A DNA stretch of 57,753 nucleotides from CAZDDW01 sp043811105 (GCA_043811105.1 JBDRNK010000015.1:1-57753); one strand, 5' to 3'. Positions 24,681 through 33,307 are shown, numbered from the stretch's first letter. Notes: generated by a model not told the origin, from the letters alone. Translations and numbers: made by a program.

Positions 24681-25468
24681 TATAGGTGAGGATTGTGTCT
24701 GGGTTTGACCGGGTTGTCCTTGATCTTTTTTTCAGCTTGGGCATTATCAATGGTGGGCTGTAAGCCGGAATCAGTAGCAAACTTGCGACCGTGTTCAGTC
24801 ACCCACCAGCGATGACCAGCTTCATTGCCGCGTCTTACTGAGTCAAATGATCCGTGACGTTTCCAGGATTGACGTCGACCAATCGGATTACCTTCGCCCT
24901 CAAAACCCAACAGAATAACCGCACAAGAAAGTTCGTGGTTGAGCTGGTCTTGGAAAATTGTCTCCATGAAAATGTGGTTGACCAGAGTTTGGGCTTGGAT
25001 AATGGCATTACGCTGGTTGCGTTTTTTTGCCTCTGCAAACCCATAGTCTCTTTTTCTGGTTGCATCTTTGTCGGTTTTGTAATCGTATTGAGTATCAGGG
25101 GTGTTTAAATGCGAAGCATTAAATGAGCGAACCCCAGCTTTCCAGTGATTAGCTAAGGATTGTAATGATCGATCAGGGAAGTTAATCGAGCCTTGTCCTG
25201 GTAGCGAGATCATAGAGAGTGCATCCAATTTGTCTCGGTCAATGTACAAACGTAATCCGGACTCGGTCTGTTTGGTGGTGATTAACCCGGAATTAATCAG
25301 ATGTCGAACAGTGATTTCCGCATGGCAGGAGAACAGGTGCTTTGCCAGGAAAACCAGAAGTGGCTGTGGGATTTGATTGCGTTTGTTTATCAACGACGCC
25401 AAACGAGATAGATATCTGAGAAATATGCGATGGTTCTTTGTTGTTGCTGGCAGAGATTGTCGACTCAT
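24680..25468 (-). CDS. ORFan related to the 22163/22912 pair, paralog 3
   Basis: 262 residues from the ATG at 25468, with TGAGGA upstream. The layout parallels paralogs 1 and 2: an N-terminal helical domain with a winged-helix-like segment (IPQPLLVFLAKHLFSCHAEITVR, then SGLITTKQT..LRLY), a middle SLANHW...F segment, a charged linker, and a C-terminal domain ending in HRWWVTEHGRK, comparable with ERWFLSTK and RRWYVAKP. It is much more diverged than the other two are from each other, so homology is probable rather than certain. A promoter TTGACT-N16-TAAGAT lies just upstream. Function unknown. Confidence 0.6.
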   Translation of the reverse strand: MSRQSLPATTKNHRIFLRYLSRLASLINKRNQIPQPLLVFLAKHLFSCHAEITVRHLINSGLITTKQTESGLRLYIDRDKLDALSMISLPGQGSINFPDRSLQSLANHWKAGVRSFNASHLNTPDTQYDYKTDKDATRKRDYGFAEAKKRNQRNAIIQAQTLVNHIFMETIFQDQLNHELSCAVILLGFEGEGNPIGRRQSWKRHGSFDSVRRGNEAGHRWWVTEHGRKFATDSGLQPTIDNAQAEKKIKDNPVKPRHNPHL

Positions 25469-25544
25469 TGTTTTTCCTCACATAGCTACTGGTGTCATCT
25501 TAGCTAAATAATCTAAAAAGTCAAATCAACACCAAGTATAAAAA

Positions 25545-25578
25545 CAAAAAATCTGACCACCGGGTCAGGTTTTTAATG
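25545..25578. terminator. Terminator-like hairpin downstream of mgtE
   Basis: CTGACC/GGTCAG hairpin flanked by A and T runs, just beyond the REP pair that follows mgtE on the minus strand. Confidence 0.65.
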
Positions 25579-25579
25579 T

Positions 25580-25633
25580 GACAAGCTTACGCTTGTCGAT
25601 CCCGTCTGGAACAAACTAAAGTTTGTTGATTCC
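25580..25633 (-). repeat. Two REP units in the same orientation
   Basis: Minus strand: 25580-25603 has head GGGATC, stem GACAAGC/GCTTGTC and loop GTAA, identical to the unit at 10994. 25608-25633 has head GGAATC, stem AACAAAC/GTTTGTT and loop TTTA, a more distant variant. Confidence 0.75.
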
Positions 25634-25636
25634 ATT

Positions 25637-26620
25637 TTACCCCAAGAATAAAGTCGCAATCGCAAAGTAAATGATAATCGATAAAAGATCCTGGACGGTT
25701 GTGGTAAACGGGCCAGCACCAAGGGCTGGGTCTTTTTTCATTTTCTGAAGTAAGAGCGGAATACCTAAAGCAATTGATCCGGCTTTAAAGATATTGATGA
25801 ACATGGTCAGGCCGATAATCATGGCGGCGACCGAGGAATCAAGCCAAACCTGAGCAAACATAATCAAACCAAGTGCCAGAATAATACCGATAATAAAATC
25901 TACAGCAACCTCTCGCAACACATAAGTTTTTAGATTAATCTCTTCATTGCCAAGCGATCTGATAAAGATTAACTGAGTTTGGTGGCCAACGGCATCGCCC
26001 ATATAAACGATTACTGGGATAAAAAATGCCAGAGCAATGATTTCTTCCAATGCACCTTCGAAATAACTGATCACAAAGGTAGCCACAATTCCGCCAGCCA
26101 GTCCAACTAGCAGCCAAGGCAAACGCATCCTAACCAATTTAGCAATGCCGGCCCTTAAGATTTCCTGGATCTGCATTTTTTCCGAAGTCAGACCAGAGTA
26201 GTAGATTATGTCTTCAACATGGGAAGAGTGCAAAGTATTAATTACATCGTCAGAACCGAAAACACCCATCAAGATCCCGTTCTTTTTGACAACAGGTAAC
26301 TGCTTAAGGTTTTGTCGAATAGCCAGCATAGCAGCACGTTCTTTGCGGGTGTAGGGATGAACCAGTACCAACTCCTGGCACATAAGGCTTTGAAGTTTCT
26401 GTCGCGGTGCAGCTTTTAGCAGTTCTTTAATCGAAATAACTCCAAGTGCCTTATTCTTGGAGTCAATCACATAAATATAATTCACAGTGTCCCATTCTGA
26501 AGCTCGTTCCATTAATTCTTTACGCATGGCTTCTACAGTTGTGTTTTGTCGACCGGTTGGAACTTGTTCGAGGATATGATGACCTATAGCATTTTTGGGA
26601 AAGCTTGGTTTTTGACTCAT
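25637..26620 (-). CDS. mgtE: MgtE-family magnesium transporter
   Basis: 327 residues. Residues ~1-125 hold a shortened MgtE N-domain and a tandem CBS region (VNYIYVIDSKNKALGVISI, QLPVVKKNGILMGVFGSDDVI). About five membrane helices follow, with PVIVYMGDAVGHQTQLIFIRSL and the C-terminal GAGPFTTTVQDLLSIIIYF that forms the ion pathway in the family. It imports Mg2+, gated by the CBS domains. The length is below the ~450 of typical MgtE because the N-terminal domain is reduced. The ribosome binding site GGAGG is formed by the last codons (Trp-Arg) of the upstream gene. Confidence 0.88.
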   Translation of the reverse strand: MSQKPSFPKNAIGHHILEQVPTGRQNTTVEAMRKELMERASEWDTVNYIYVIDSKNKALGVISIKELLKAAPRQKLQSLMCQELVLVHPYTRKERAAMLAIRQNLKQLPVVKKNGILMGVFGSDDVINTLHSSHVEDIIYYSGLTSEKMQIQEILRAGIAKLVRMRLPWLLVGLAGGIVATFVISYFEGALEEIIALAFFIPVIVYMGDAVGHQTQLIFIRSLGNEEINLKTYVLREVAVDFIIGIILALGLIMFAQVWLDSSVAAMIIGLTMFINIFKAGSIALGIPLLLQKMKKDPALGAGPFTTTVQDLLSIIIYFAIATLFLG

Positions 26621-26622
26621 AT

Positions 26623-26835
26623 TTACCTCCAGTTTTTAAAGAATTCAATCACCCCATCAAAAAATGGGAACCAGCTTAGGGTCCAGATAAGCAATCCGGC
26701 AATTACAGTGATTCCGATAAAGTAACCAATGCCGCGGAAAATACCACCGGCTAAGTTAACTAAAGCAAAGCGCCAAAAAGGTTTTGGAACTTCAAAGTAT
26801 TTTGGTTTAAGTTTCTTATCCTTCCTCCAGAACAT
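26623..26835 (-). CDS. Small DUF5665-like membrane protein
   Basis: 70 residues from the ATG at 26835. A longer frame to 26895 would translate an A-rich phrase repeat and the -10 box. The N-terminus is basic (MFWRKDKKLK). The middle FALVNLAGGIFRGIGYFIGITVIAGLLIWTL is a Gly-rich membrane segment like those of the DUF5665 family. A TATTAT lies 9 nt before the ATG, so the transcript appears leaderless. It is followed 2 nt later by mgtE, whose ribosome binding site it encodes, so the two form an operon. Confidence 0.65.
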   Translation of the reverse strand: MFWRKDKKLKPKYFEVPKPFWRFALVNLAGGIFRGIGYFIGITVIAGLLIWTLSWFPFFDGVIEFFKNWR

Positions 26836-27001
26836 ATTGTGTATATAATAGCATGAAACTAAAAAACCAAGAAACCAAGAAACTAAATACGGCACCTATT
26901 TTTTATTTTTTTACTTTCTTATTTTCTTATCCACGCTTGACTAAATTTTCAAAAAAGACTAGCGTTTAATTAATGGTAAGGTCATTATATTGGAGGAAAT
27001 G

Positions 27002-27646
27002 ATGTACACGCCAGCCTTGGAAAAAGCCATTGTTCATGTGCTGGCTCTGCATCAAGGAGCTACGCGCAAAGGCAATGGTACGCCTTATGTAATTCACCCC
27101 TTGGCAGTCATGCTGATTCTGCTTCAGTATACACACGACGAGGACACCCTGATCGCTGCTTTGTATCATGATACCATCGAGGACGTAGAAGAGTTTTTGG
27201 CCGGACATCTGTTGTCTTGCACAAATGAACATGTGGTTCAGATCGTTCTTGATGTGACTGCTGACAAGGACACAAATGACACTCGTCAAGACAAGATTGA
27301 TAAGTGGCATCAACGGAAGCAAGACTACATGGATCATCTGCGTGACAGTGCTCGTCTTGAAGCTGTGGCTGTGTCTTGTACAGACAAGATTCACAACATG
27401 CTCAGCATGATCACCGGATTCCATACCTATGGTGAACCTTTTTGGACACGTTTCAATGCTTCCAGAGGAGACTTCTACTGGTACTACACCACTATCTGCG
27501 AAATCTTCCAACATCGTCTGGCTGATCAGTATCCAGGCCTGCTCGATGAGTTCGATCGCGTTCTCCTGGAACTCAGCCCTTTACTCATGGACGATGAGGA
27601 TTCCATGAATCTTGATGCCACTGACAGCGAACTGTCTCTGGCCTAA
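27002..27646 (+). CDS. HD-domain hydrolase, SpoT-like
   Basis: 214 residues. RKGNGTPYVIHPLAV and ALYHDTIEDV are the two signature stretches of the (p)ppGpp hydrolase HD domain, with the HD pair in YHDTIED and a later CTDKIHNM. No synthetase or regulatory domains follow, so it resembles a small alarmone hydrolase (Mesh1-like). It may remove pyrophosphate from ppGpp or act on other nucleotides. Start: GGAGG (26992-26996) is 5 nt before this ATG and only 2 nt before the ATG at 26999. The promoter TTGACT-N17-TAGCGT begins near 26935. Terminator directly after. Confidence 0.8.
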   Translation: MYTPALEKAIVHVLALHQGATRKGNGTPYVIHPLAVMLILLQYTHDEDTLIAALYHDTIEDVEEFLAGHLLSCTNEHVVQIVLDVTADKDTNDTRQDKIDKWHQRKQDYMDHLRDSARLEAVAVSCTDKIHNMLSMITGFHTYGEPFWTRFNASRGDFYWYYTTICEIFQHRLADQYPGLLDEFDRVLLELSPLLMDDEDSMNLDATDSELSLA

Positions 27647-27670
27647 CCCCGACACCTTCGGGGTTTTTTC
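27645..27670 (+). terminator. Terminator after the HD hydrolase
   Basis: CCCCGA/TCGGGG hairpin overlapping the stop region, then TTTTTT. Confidence 0.85.
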
Positions 27671-27671
27671 T

Positions 27672-27700
27672 TTGACAAAAGCCGGTAAATACAGCACAAT
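27672..27700 (+). promoter_or_regulatory. Promoter giving a leaderless nuclease mRNA
   Basis: TTGACA (27672-27677), 17-nt spacer, CACAAT (27695-27700), then 9 nt to the ATG at 27710. Confidence 0.6.
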
Positions 27701-27709
27701 AAGAACAAT

Positions 27710-28453
27710 ATGTCACAATACTATAACGTTCCGCGGACTCGTAATTTATACATCCCTGGCCAGCCGTTTAAGGTTAGTCGATCCAAGATCGATCTATTCT
27801 TAGAATGTCAGCGCTGTTTTTATTTAGATCGAGTTAAAGGTGTTGGTCGACCTCCGGGATTTCCGTTTAATATCAATAGCACTGTTGATCATCTGCTGAA
27901 AAAAGAATTTGATTTACATCGAGCCAAGCAAAAGGCTCATCCGATGATGAAAGCATATGGACTTAAGGCCGTACCTTTTGAACATCAAAACATGGATCAG
28001 TGGCGAGAAAACTTTGTTGGAGTACAGTATTTTCATCAACCAACCAATCTAACCATTTTTGGCGCGGTTGATGATCTTTGGATGGATGTTTCCGGAGATT
28101 TGATCGTAGTTGATTACAAAGCCACGTCAAAGGATGGAAAAGTTTCGCTCGACGCTGACTGGCAGATTTGCTACAAGCGGCAGATGGAAGTGTATCAGTG
28201 GTTGATGCGACACAACGGGTTTGAGGTTTCAAATACCGGATACTTTGTCTACTGCAACGGTCGTCGTGATGCTCAGGCCTTTGATGGCAAACTTGAATTT
28301 GACGTTGATCTACTGCCATACGAAGGAAATGATGATTGGGTTGAAGGTACGGTTGTTGATTTGCACGCTTGCATGAATCAGCCTGAGATCCCGGCTTCGA
28401 ATCCTGGGTGCGATTATTGTTTGTATCGTCAAGCTGTAAGTAATGTTGAATAA
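27710..28453 (+). CDS. PD-(D/E)XK nuclease, Cas4/RecB-like
   Basis: 247 residues. SKIDLFLECQRCFYLDRV is the N-terminal motif of the RecB/Cas4 nuclease fold with two Cys. TIFGAVDDLWMD supplies the catalytic Asp and LIVVDYKAT the D-x-K. QMEVYQWLM is the conserved QxxxY helix. A C-terminal CDYCLY adds two more Cys, so four Cys could hold an iron-sulfur cluster as in Cas4. No CRISPR array or other cas gene is nearby, so a general DNA-repair role is likelier. The mRNA appears leaderless. The next gene starts 2 nt after the stop. Confidence 0.85.
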   Translation: MSQYYNVPRTRNLYIPGQPFKVSRSKIDLFLECQRCFYLDRVKGVGRPPGFPFNINSTVDHLLKKEFDLHRAKQKAHPMMKAYGLKAVPFEHQNMDQWRENFVGVQYFHQPTNLTIFGAVDDLWMDVSGDLIVVDYKATSKDGKVSLDADWQICYKRQMEVYQWLMRHNGFEVSNTGYFVYCNGRRDAQAFDGKLEFDVDLLPYEGNDDWVEGTVVDLHACMNQPEIPASNPGCDYCLYRQAVSNVE

Positions 28454-28455
28454 AT

Positions 28456-29202
28456 ATGACCGAGCTATCTAGAGAACATGGTCAAGAAGTAATGGCTGAA
28501 AAAAAGATTCTCGGCTCTGATTTTAAGTTTCCGGATTTACCGCCGTTGGAAAAGGGACAGTATTTTCATCAAGAAGTTGTTGAATATCCGGTTCAGGTTG
28601 GTGATCTAAAATTTGACGGTAAGTTTACTTTTGAACGAGCCGAAGATGTTCCAGAAGGCAAGCACGGTCAGGTTGCTCGGACAGATTTTGAGGCCTACGA
28701 CCCAGAGACAAAAGAACGTGTTTTAAGTTTCAAAGCGACCTTGACTCAAGGTGTTTATGATGCCGAATATCGGGAGGGTATTACCGGAACCCCGCGTCAT
28801 TGGCACATTTGGAATCGGCGAGTAGAGCCAGAGTATCGGAAAAAAGGTTTGGGCCAATTCAGTATGCAAGCGTTAGAAGAAGCGATTCAACGCTTTGGAC
28901 AAGAGCAGTCGGATTTAGCTGGGGAGTGGATTCAGTTAGATACACGTTTAGGATCGTTAACGAATTTGATTGTTGATCCGAATTGGTTAAAAGAGTGGTT
29001 AGCTGAAAATCCTGATCTGCCTTGGGTTAATTATCAGTTGTTGAATAAACGAGCAAAGAAAACCGATCGGAACTTGGGTTATCAACCACATCCAGTTGAT
29101 CAAGAGCGGGGAATTCGAGTATTACAATCTGGTACAGCCGAACGAAAAGATCTGGACGCCCTGCCTCCAGAAAAAGATGTACGGTTTGTGAAAAAGTTAT
29201 AG
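28456..29202 (+). CDS. Possible GNAT-fold acetyltransferase-like protein
   Basis: 248 residues, 2 nt after the nuclease gene. The central NRRVEPEYRKKGLGQFSMQALEEAI resembles GNAT motif A (R/Q-x-x-G-x-G/A) at the start of the acetyl-CoA-binding helix, after beta-strands such as RVLSFKATLTQGVY. The N-terminal ~60 and C-terminal ~70 residues have no recognised domain. Function is inferred only from that motif. Co-transcribed with the nuclease and ended by a double terminator. Confidence 0.5.
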   Translation: MTELSREHGQEVMAEKKILGSDFKFPDLPPLEKGQYFHQEVVEYPVQVGDLKFDGKFTFERAEDVPEGKHGQVARTDFEAYDPETKERVLSFKATLTQGVYDAEYREGITGTPRHWHIWNRRVEPEYRKKGLGQFSMQALEEAIQRFGQEQSDLAGEWIQLDTRLGSLTNLIVDPNWLKEWLAENPDLPWVNYQLLNKRAKKTDRNLGYQPHPVDQERGIRVLQSGTAERKDLDALPPEKDVRFVKKL

Positions 29203-29211
29203 TTATGAATA

Positions 29212-29268
29212 AAAAACCGATACATCTCATGTATCGGCAAGGACCTGACCTAGTCAGGTTTTGTTTTT
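29212..29268. terminator. Two adjacent terminator hairpins between convergent genes
   Basis: CCGATACA/TGTATCGG with an upstream A run serves the minus strand. ACCTGAC/GTCAGGT followed by TTTTGTTTTT serves the plus strand and overlaps the stop of the minus-strand gene. Confidence 0.8.
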
Positions 29269-29759
29269 GAAAAAAGGACGATGAGGTTGTTCTGGCCAGC
29301 AGAAATTGAAACTCTGTGGCCCTGCTGATCAAGTGTGGAAAAAAGTATTTGCCCAAGATCAGACTGAAGGTCGATCTTGCATTTGAATCCTCGGTAGGCC
29401 TTCGGTACGCAAGTCATCAAAGTTTCAACGAATTTCTTGATCAGTTCATCATCCTGATTCTCAGACAAAGCCAGGACCAGTTTTTCAGACAACCGCAATC
29501 TGGTTGCCTGAGCATAGCCCATGTCGCTTCGATCCAAGGGCTGCATGACAATCAGACCAGCAATATTGTCATGTTCGTCAGTAATGATCACGTGCATGCC
29601 ACGGTTTCCGAGAAACTGAATCTGAGTAGCAAACAGGTCGTTTGCGTTTTCAGGTCTGACTTCGCCAATCTCTTCAGACATCGGCGACCGACAAAATTGC
29701 TGTAGATCTCGTTGATCTTCGTGGCTGGAAATGCGAGCACTTAGCTGTGTAAGATCCAT
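29250..29759 (-). CDS. Hypothetical protein
   Basis: 169 residues from the ATG at 29759, with TGGAGG upstream and a good promoter (29778-29806). The middle GMHVIITDEHDNIAGLIVMQPL, followed by a helix, recalls the strand-turn-strand core of GNAT proteins, but the P-loop motif is not clear. G/C-ending codons. Monocistronic. No family assigned. Confidence 0.6.
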   Translation of the reverse strand: MDLTQLSARISSHEDQRDLQQFCRSPMSEEIGEVRPENANDLFATQIQFLGNRGMHVIITDEHDNIAGLIVMQPLDRSDMGYAQATRLRLSEKLVLALSENQDDELIKKFVETLMTCVPKAYRGFKCKIDLQSDLGQILFSTLDQQGHRVSISAGQNNLIVLFSKTKPD

Positions 29760-29777
29760 CTTGTCCTCCAGAGCCTT

Positions 29778-29806
29778 AACCTATCATGATAATTCGCTTT
29801 AGTCAA
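29778..29806 (-). promoter_or_regulatory. Promoter of the 29250-29759 gene
   Basis: Minus strand TTGACT (29801-29806), 17-nt spacer containing GCGAATTA and ending TGA, TAGGTT (29778-29783). Confidence 0.65.
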
Positions 29807-29856
29807 GCCAAGGTGGATGTGGTAAAATATATCCAGAAAAAATTAATATTGATCTT

Positions 29857-31869
29857 ATGAAAAAAGAAATTTTATTTGCTTTGGCCAGTATCATGATTAT
29901 GTTGGCTATTGGGCTTTGGGTGCTGGCATATTTTTCTCTTAAATATGAGCAGAATTTAATTCCGGATATTCCGGACATTTTTGAGAACGTGACTGATGTG
30001 ATTGTTGGTCAGGGCGAGGTGGCAAAATTCGAGTCAGCTGAAGATTTTAAACAGTATTTGGCCGAAGTTCGCTCAACATATATGGATTCATATGGTTTTG
30101 GCGGTTTTGTTGAAACCAGTCAATTTCGAGGTGGAGATGTGATGGTTTTGGCTGAAGAAGCTACTGCTGTGGATAGTTCTGGTTTGAACGAAGTTTCAGG
30201 CATGGGGGCGGGCGCTGCACCGACAGCTGATCGAGTTTCTGAAACCAATGTCCAGGTGCAAGGTATTGATGAACCAGATATTGTTAAAACCGATGGCCAG
30301 GAAATTTACTATTCGCAAGAAGAGATTTATTACTATTGGCGCGAAACTCGGGGTTTTGACACAACCACTAAAATGATCAGTGCCTTACCAGTTGAAGAAA
30401 TGGATATTGACGGGGAGATTGAAGCGATCGGTGATTTGCTGTTGGTTGATGACATCTTGTTAATTCTTGATTATCAGGGCATTAATGCCTATGACGTTAG
30501 TGATCCAACCAGCGCGGTTGAGTTGTGGACCATGGAATATTCTGACTCTACTTATCACGACGCCCGTCTTTACAATGGCTTGTTATATCTGGTTACTTAT
30601 ACCTGGATTAGTGATTATAATCCTTGCCCGATTGAGCCGTTCTATATGGCTGACCAGCCGTTTGAAATCGCTTGTTCAGATATTTATCACCCGGTTGCCC
30701 CGGCACCCTCTGATGTAACTTTTAATGTGGCCAAGATTAATCCGACTTCAGGTCAGATTGAAGATCAAGTTTCTTTGGTTAGTTCATATTCTGAGGCTGT
30801 GGTTTACATGACCACTGGTAATCTGTATTTGACCTACACATATCCTGAAAGCTTTGTGAATTTGGTGGTTGAGTTTTTTAATGAGGAAGCATACAATTTG
30901 GTTTCCACAGAGGCTTTGCAAAGGATACGCAACCTTGAAGTCTATGAAATTTCCGATCAAGCCAAGATGGTTGAATTTCAAGTCATCCTTGATGATTATT
31001 TAAACTCGCTTGATGAAGACGATCGACTGATGTTTGAAAATGAGTTTGAGAATCGGATGGATACTTTTTTGGATGAACGCAAGCGCGAGCTAACACGCAC
31101 AGGAATTGTGCGCATTGATCCTGATAATTTATCCATTAAAGCCACCGGCGAGGTACCGGGGTATCCATTAAATCAATTTTCACTTGATGAGTGGGATGAT
31201 CATTTGCGAATTGCTACCACTGTTGGCGGTTCTGGTTTGTGGGGCTGGATGTTTAGTTCAAGTACTGAGTCTGAAAACGACCTTTATGTTTTGAATGATA
31301 ATTTGAAAGTTACTGGTCAGGTACAAGGTTTGGCTGAAGGTGAGCGGATTTATTCAGCGCGTTTCATTGAAGATAAAGGATATTTGGTAACCTTCCGTCA
31401 GACTGATCCGTTTTATGTATTTGATCTTTCTAATCATAAAAAACCGGCCATGGTCGGTGAGTTAAAGATCCCGGGATATTCTTCTTACCTGCATCCGTTA
31501 GCTGAGGATTTGATTCTCGGGGTTGGTATGGAGGATTCAAAGGTTAAATTATCCTTGTTTGATGTTTCTGATCCAACTGATCCAGTCGAGGTTAGTAAAT
31601 ACATGCTTGATGAATACTGGTCAGATGTTTTAGAAACTCATCACGCCTTCTTACACGATTCAAAGTTCGGTGTCTTCTTTATGCCGGGAAGTCAGGGCGG
31701 ATATATTTTTAGCTATGAAGATGATAATTTACAATTAGAAAAGGCAGTCGCCGGAATCAATGCTAAACGAGCCATCTATGTTAATGATAACTTGTACATC
31801 TTTGGTCAAGACGAGATCGTTGTTTTAGACGAGAACACTTGGGAAAGAGTCGGAGAATTAGATCTTTAA
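29857..31869 (+). CDS. Secreted beta-propeller domain protein
   Basis: 670 residues. A membrane anchor or signal spans residues ~5-28. TNVQVQGIDEPDIVKTDGQEIYY near residue 130 is the hallmark of the beta-propeller family found in many bacterial and archaeal exoproteins (PF09826-type). Repeated blades follow, e.g. INAYDVSDPTSAVELW, FYVFDLSNHKKPAMVGEL and LSLFDVSDPTDPVEVS. Probably a surface-exposed binding protein; no catalytic function is known. No ribosome binding site; TAAAAT near 29823 is a possible -10. Confidence 0.85.
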   Translation: MKKEILFALASIMIMLAIGLWVLAYFSLKYEQNLIPDIPDIFENVTDVIVGQGEVAKFESAEDFKQYLAEVRSTYMDSYGFGGFVETSQFRGGDVMVLAEEATAVDSSGLNEVSGMGAGAAPTADRVSETNVQVQGIDEPDIVKTDGQEIYYSQEEIYYYWRETRGFDTTTKMISALPVEEMDIDGEIEAIGDLLLVDDILLILDYQGINAYDVSDPTSAVELWTMEYSDSTYHDARLYNGLLYLVTYTWISDYNPCPIEPFYMADQPFEIACSDIYHPVAPAPSDVTFNVAKINPTSGQIEDQVSLVSSYSEAVVYMTTGNLYLTYTYPESFVNLVVEFFNEEAYNLVSTEALQRIRNLEVYEISDQAKMVEFQVILDDYLNSLDEDDRLMFENEFENRMDTFLDERKRELTRTGIVRIDPDNLSIKATGEVPGYPLNQFSLDEWDDHLRIATTVGGSGLWGWMFSSSTESENDLYVLNDNLKVTGQVQGLAEGERIYSARFIEDKGYLVTFRQTDPFYVFDLSNHKKPAMVGELKIPGYSSYLHPLAEDLILGVGMEDSKVKLSLFDVSDPTDPVEVSKYMLDEYWSDVLETHHAFLHDSKFGVFFMPGSQGGYIFSYEDDNLQLEKAVAGINAKRAIYVNDNLYIFGQDEIVVLDENTWERVGELDL

Positions 31870-31871
31870 GC

Positions 31872-31953
31872 GGGAAAGACGCCCGTAAGGGCGTCAAGGT
31901 TGTGATCTACATTTAAGAAAGCTAATATGACGCCCTGACGGGCGTCTGTCCCA
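31872..31953. repeat. REP pair (BIME) upstream of the transposase
   Basis: Plus unit 31872-31895: GGGAAA head, stem GACGCCC/GGGCGTC, loop GTAA. Minus unit 31929-31953: head GGGACA, same stem, loop GTCA. Confidence 0.9.
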
Positions 31954-31973
31954 CAAAGAAGATTGCTCTCGTG

Positions 31974-31997
31974 GGGAAAGACGCCCGTAAGGGCGTC
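31974..31997 (+). repeat. REP unit directly before the transposase
   Basis: GGGAAA head, stem GACGCCC/GGGCGTC, loop GTAA; ends 6 nt before the ATG at 32004. Confidence 0.9.
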
Positions 31998-32003
31998 AAA
32001 GCT

Positions 32004-32543
32004 ATGGCAGTTCCAAGTATCCATCGCCCTTGTCATGATTCAATGAATGTTCCTGGTGAGTATTTTATAACCGGAAAGACAGTAGACGGACAAAAATTCA
32101 TTCAGGCCGGCGAAAGAAAATATGAGTTTCTTGATGTCGTAATCAATTTGTGTGAGCGGCATGCCTTTGAACTGATTGCTTGGATGGTTGCTGATAATCA
32201 TTATCATATTAAAATTTATTCAGATCAAGTATTCAAAATTGGTCGCTTTGCAAACAGTTTACACAGCATCACGGCGAAGATATTTAATGATTTAGATCAG
32301 AAGCCTGGCCGAAAAGTTTGGAACCAATACTGGGATCGTCGAATTCGAGATGAGAAAGAATCCTGGACGGTCTTTAATTATATTCACTGGAATCCAATAA
32401 AGCACAGATACGCAAAGGATTTGTTAGAAGCAACAAAATACAGATACTGTAGTTTAGGAATTTGGCATGAATTGTTGGGTGAAGAGTTGATTGAGGTTTT
32501 TTATGAACAGTATCCGATTGACCAATTCAAACCATTTAAGTAA
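32004..32543 (+). CDS. REP-associated tyrosine transposase (RAYT, Y1/HUH)
   Basis: 179 residues from the ATG at 32004; an earlier in-frame GTG at 31971 would translate the REP itself. The HUH motif is DNHYHIKIY (His 66 and 68). The RAYT-typical YIHWNP segment near residue 125 carries the probable catalytic Tyr (Y125). The family nicks single-stranded DNA at REP hairpins and is thought to move or multiply them. Here the gene is bracketed by REP units on both sides. It appears complete: all expected motifs and no frameshift. Confidence 0.9.
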   Translation: MAVPSIHRPCHDSMNVPGEYFITGKTVDGQKFIQAGERKYEFLDVVINLCERHAFELIAWMVADNHYHIKIYSDQVFKIGRFANSLHSITAKIFNDLDQKPGRKVWNQYWDRRIRDEKESWTVFNYIHWNPIKHRYAKDLLEATKYRYCSLGIWHELLGEELIEVFYEQYPIDQFKPFK

Positions 32544-32547
32544 CACT

Positions 32548-32605
32548 GACGCCCTTACGGGCGTCTATCCCCCGAATTAATGGGAGAGACGCCCGTAAGG
32601 GCGTC
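32548..32605. repeat. REP pair downstream of the transposase
   Basis: Minus unit 32548-32572 (loop GTAA, head GGGATA) and plus unit 32582-32605 (head GGGAGA, loop GTAA), both with stem GACGCCC/GGGCGTC. Confidence 0.9.
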
Positions 32606-32616
32606 ATCGTCAGAAT

Positions 32617-33306
32617 ATGCGAATAAACAAATACTTAACTCAAGCCAATTATTGTTCGCGACGGGAAGCCGATCGCTTGATTGGTGATGGCAAAGTTAGA
32701 ATTAATCAACGCAAAGCTAAGCTTGGCGATCAAGTTGGCCCGGCTGATAAAGTTTTTGTTGGGCGTAATCAGATCGAACTTGATCAGGAAGAAAAGATAT
32801 ATCTGGTTTTTAACAAACCGGTCGGGGTTATCTGCACTTCTGATCCAACCGCTCGACGCAATATTGTAAGCGCAGTAAATTCACCTGAGCGAGTCTATCC
32901 AGTTGGCCGGCTTGATGTGAACACCTCCGGCTTGATCTTAATGACCAATGACGGTGATCTGGTAAATATGATTCTCAAAGCTGAAAATCATGTAGAAAAA
33001 GAATATATTGTTGAAGTTGATCGTAAGATCAATCAGCACTTTATTGATAACTTACATAATGGTGTGAATATAGGAGGCAGGCGCAAAACAATGCCGGCGA
33101 TAGTAAAAAGAATCAATGATCGGAATTTTTCAATGACCATTATGGAAGGAAAAAAACGGCAGATTCGTCGAATGTGTCAGGTACTTGGTTATGAGGTGAC
33201 CGGTTTGATTCGAGTTCGTATCGGAAAGCTTGAGCTTGGCAAACTTCGTGCCGGAGAATCAAAGAAAATTTCTGAAAAAAAATTAAAGCAGGCTTTGAAT
33301 TTATAA
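32617..33306 (+). CDS. RsuA/RluB/RluF-family pseudouridine synthase
   Basis: 229 residues. An N-terminal S4 RNA-binding domain (MRINKYLTQANYCSRREADRLI) is followed by the catalytic domain. GRLDVNTSGL carries the catalytic Asp, and KPVGVICT and EGKKRQIRRM are the other family motifs. It isomerises a specific uridine in rRNA to pseudouridine; which one cannot be told. The start is 11 nt after a REP unit. CcdA starts 1 nt after the stop. Confidence 0.92.
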   Translation: MRINKYLTQANYCSRREADRLIGDGKVRINQRKAKLGDQVGPADKVFVGRNQIELDQEEKIYLVFNKPVGVICTSDPTARRNIVSAVNSPERVYPVGRLDVNTSGLILMTNDGDLVNMILKAENHVEKEYIVEVDRKINQHFIDNLHNGVNIGGRRKTMPAIVKRINDRNFSMTIMEGKKRQIRRMCQVLGYEVTGLIRVRIGKLELGKLRAGESKKISEKKLKQALNL

Positions 33307-33307
33307 T

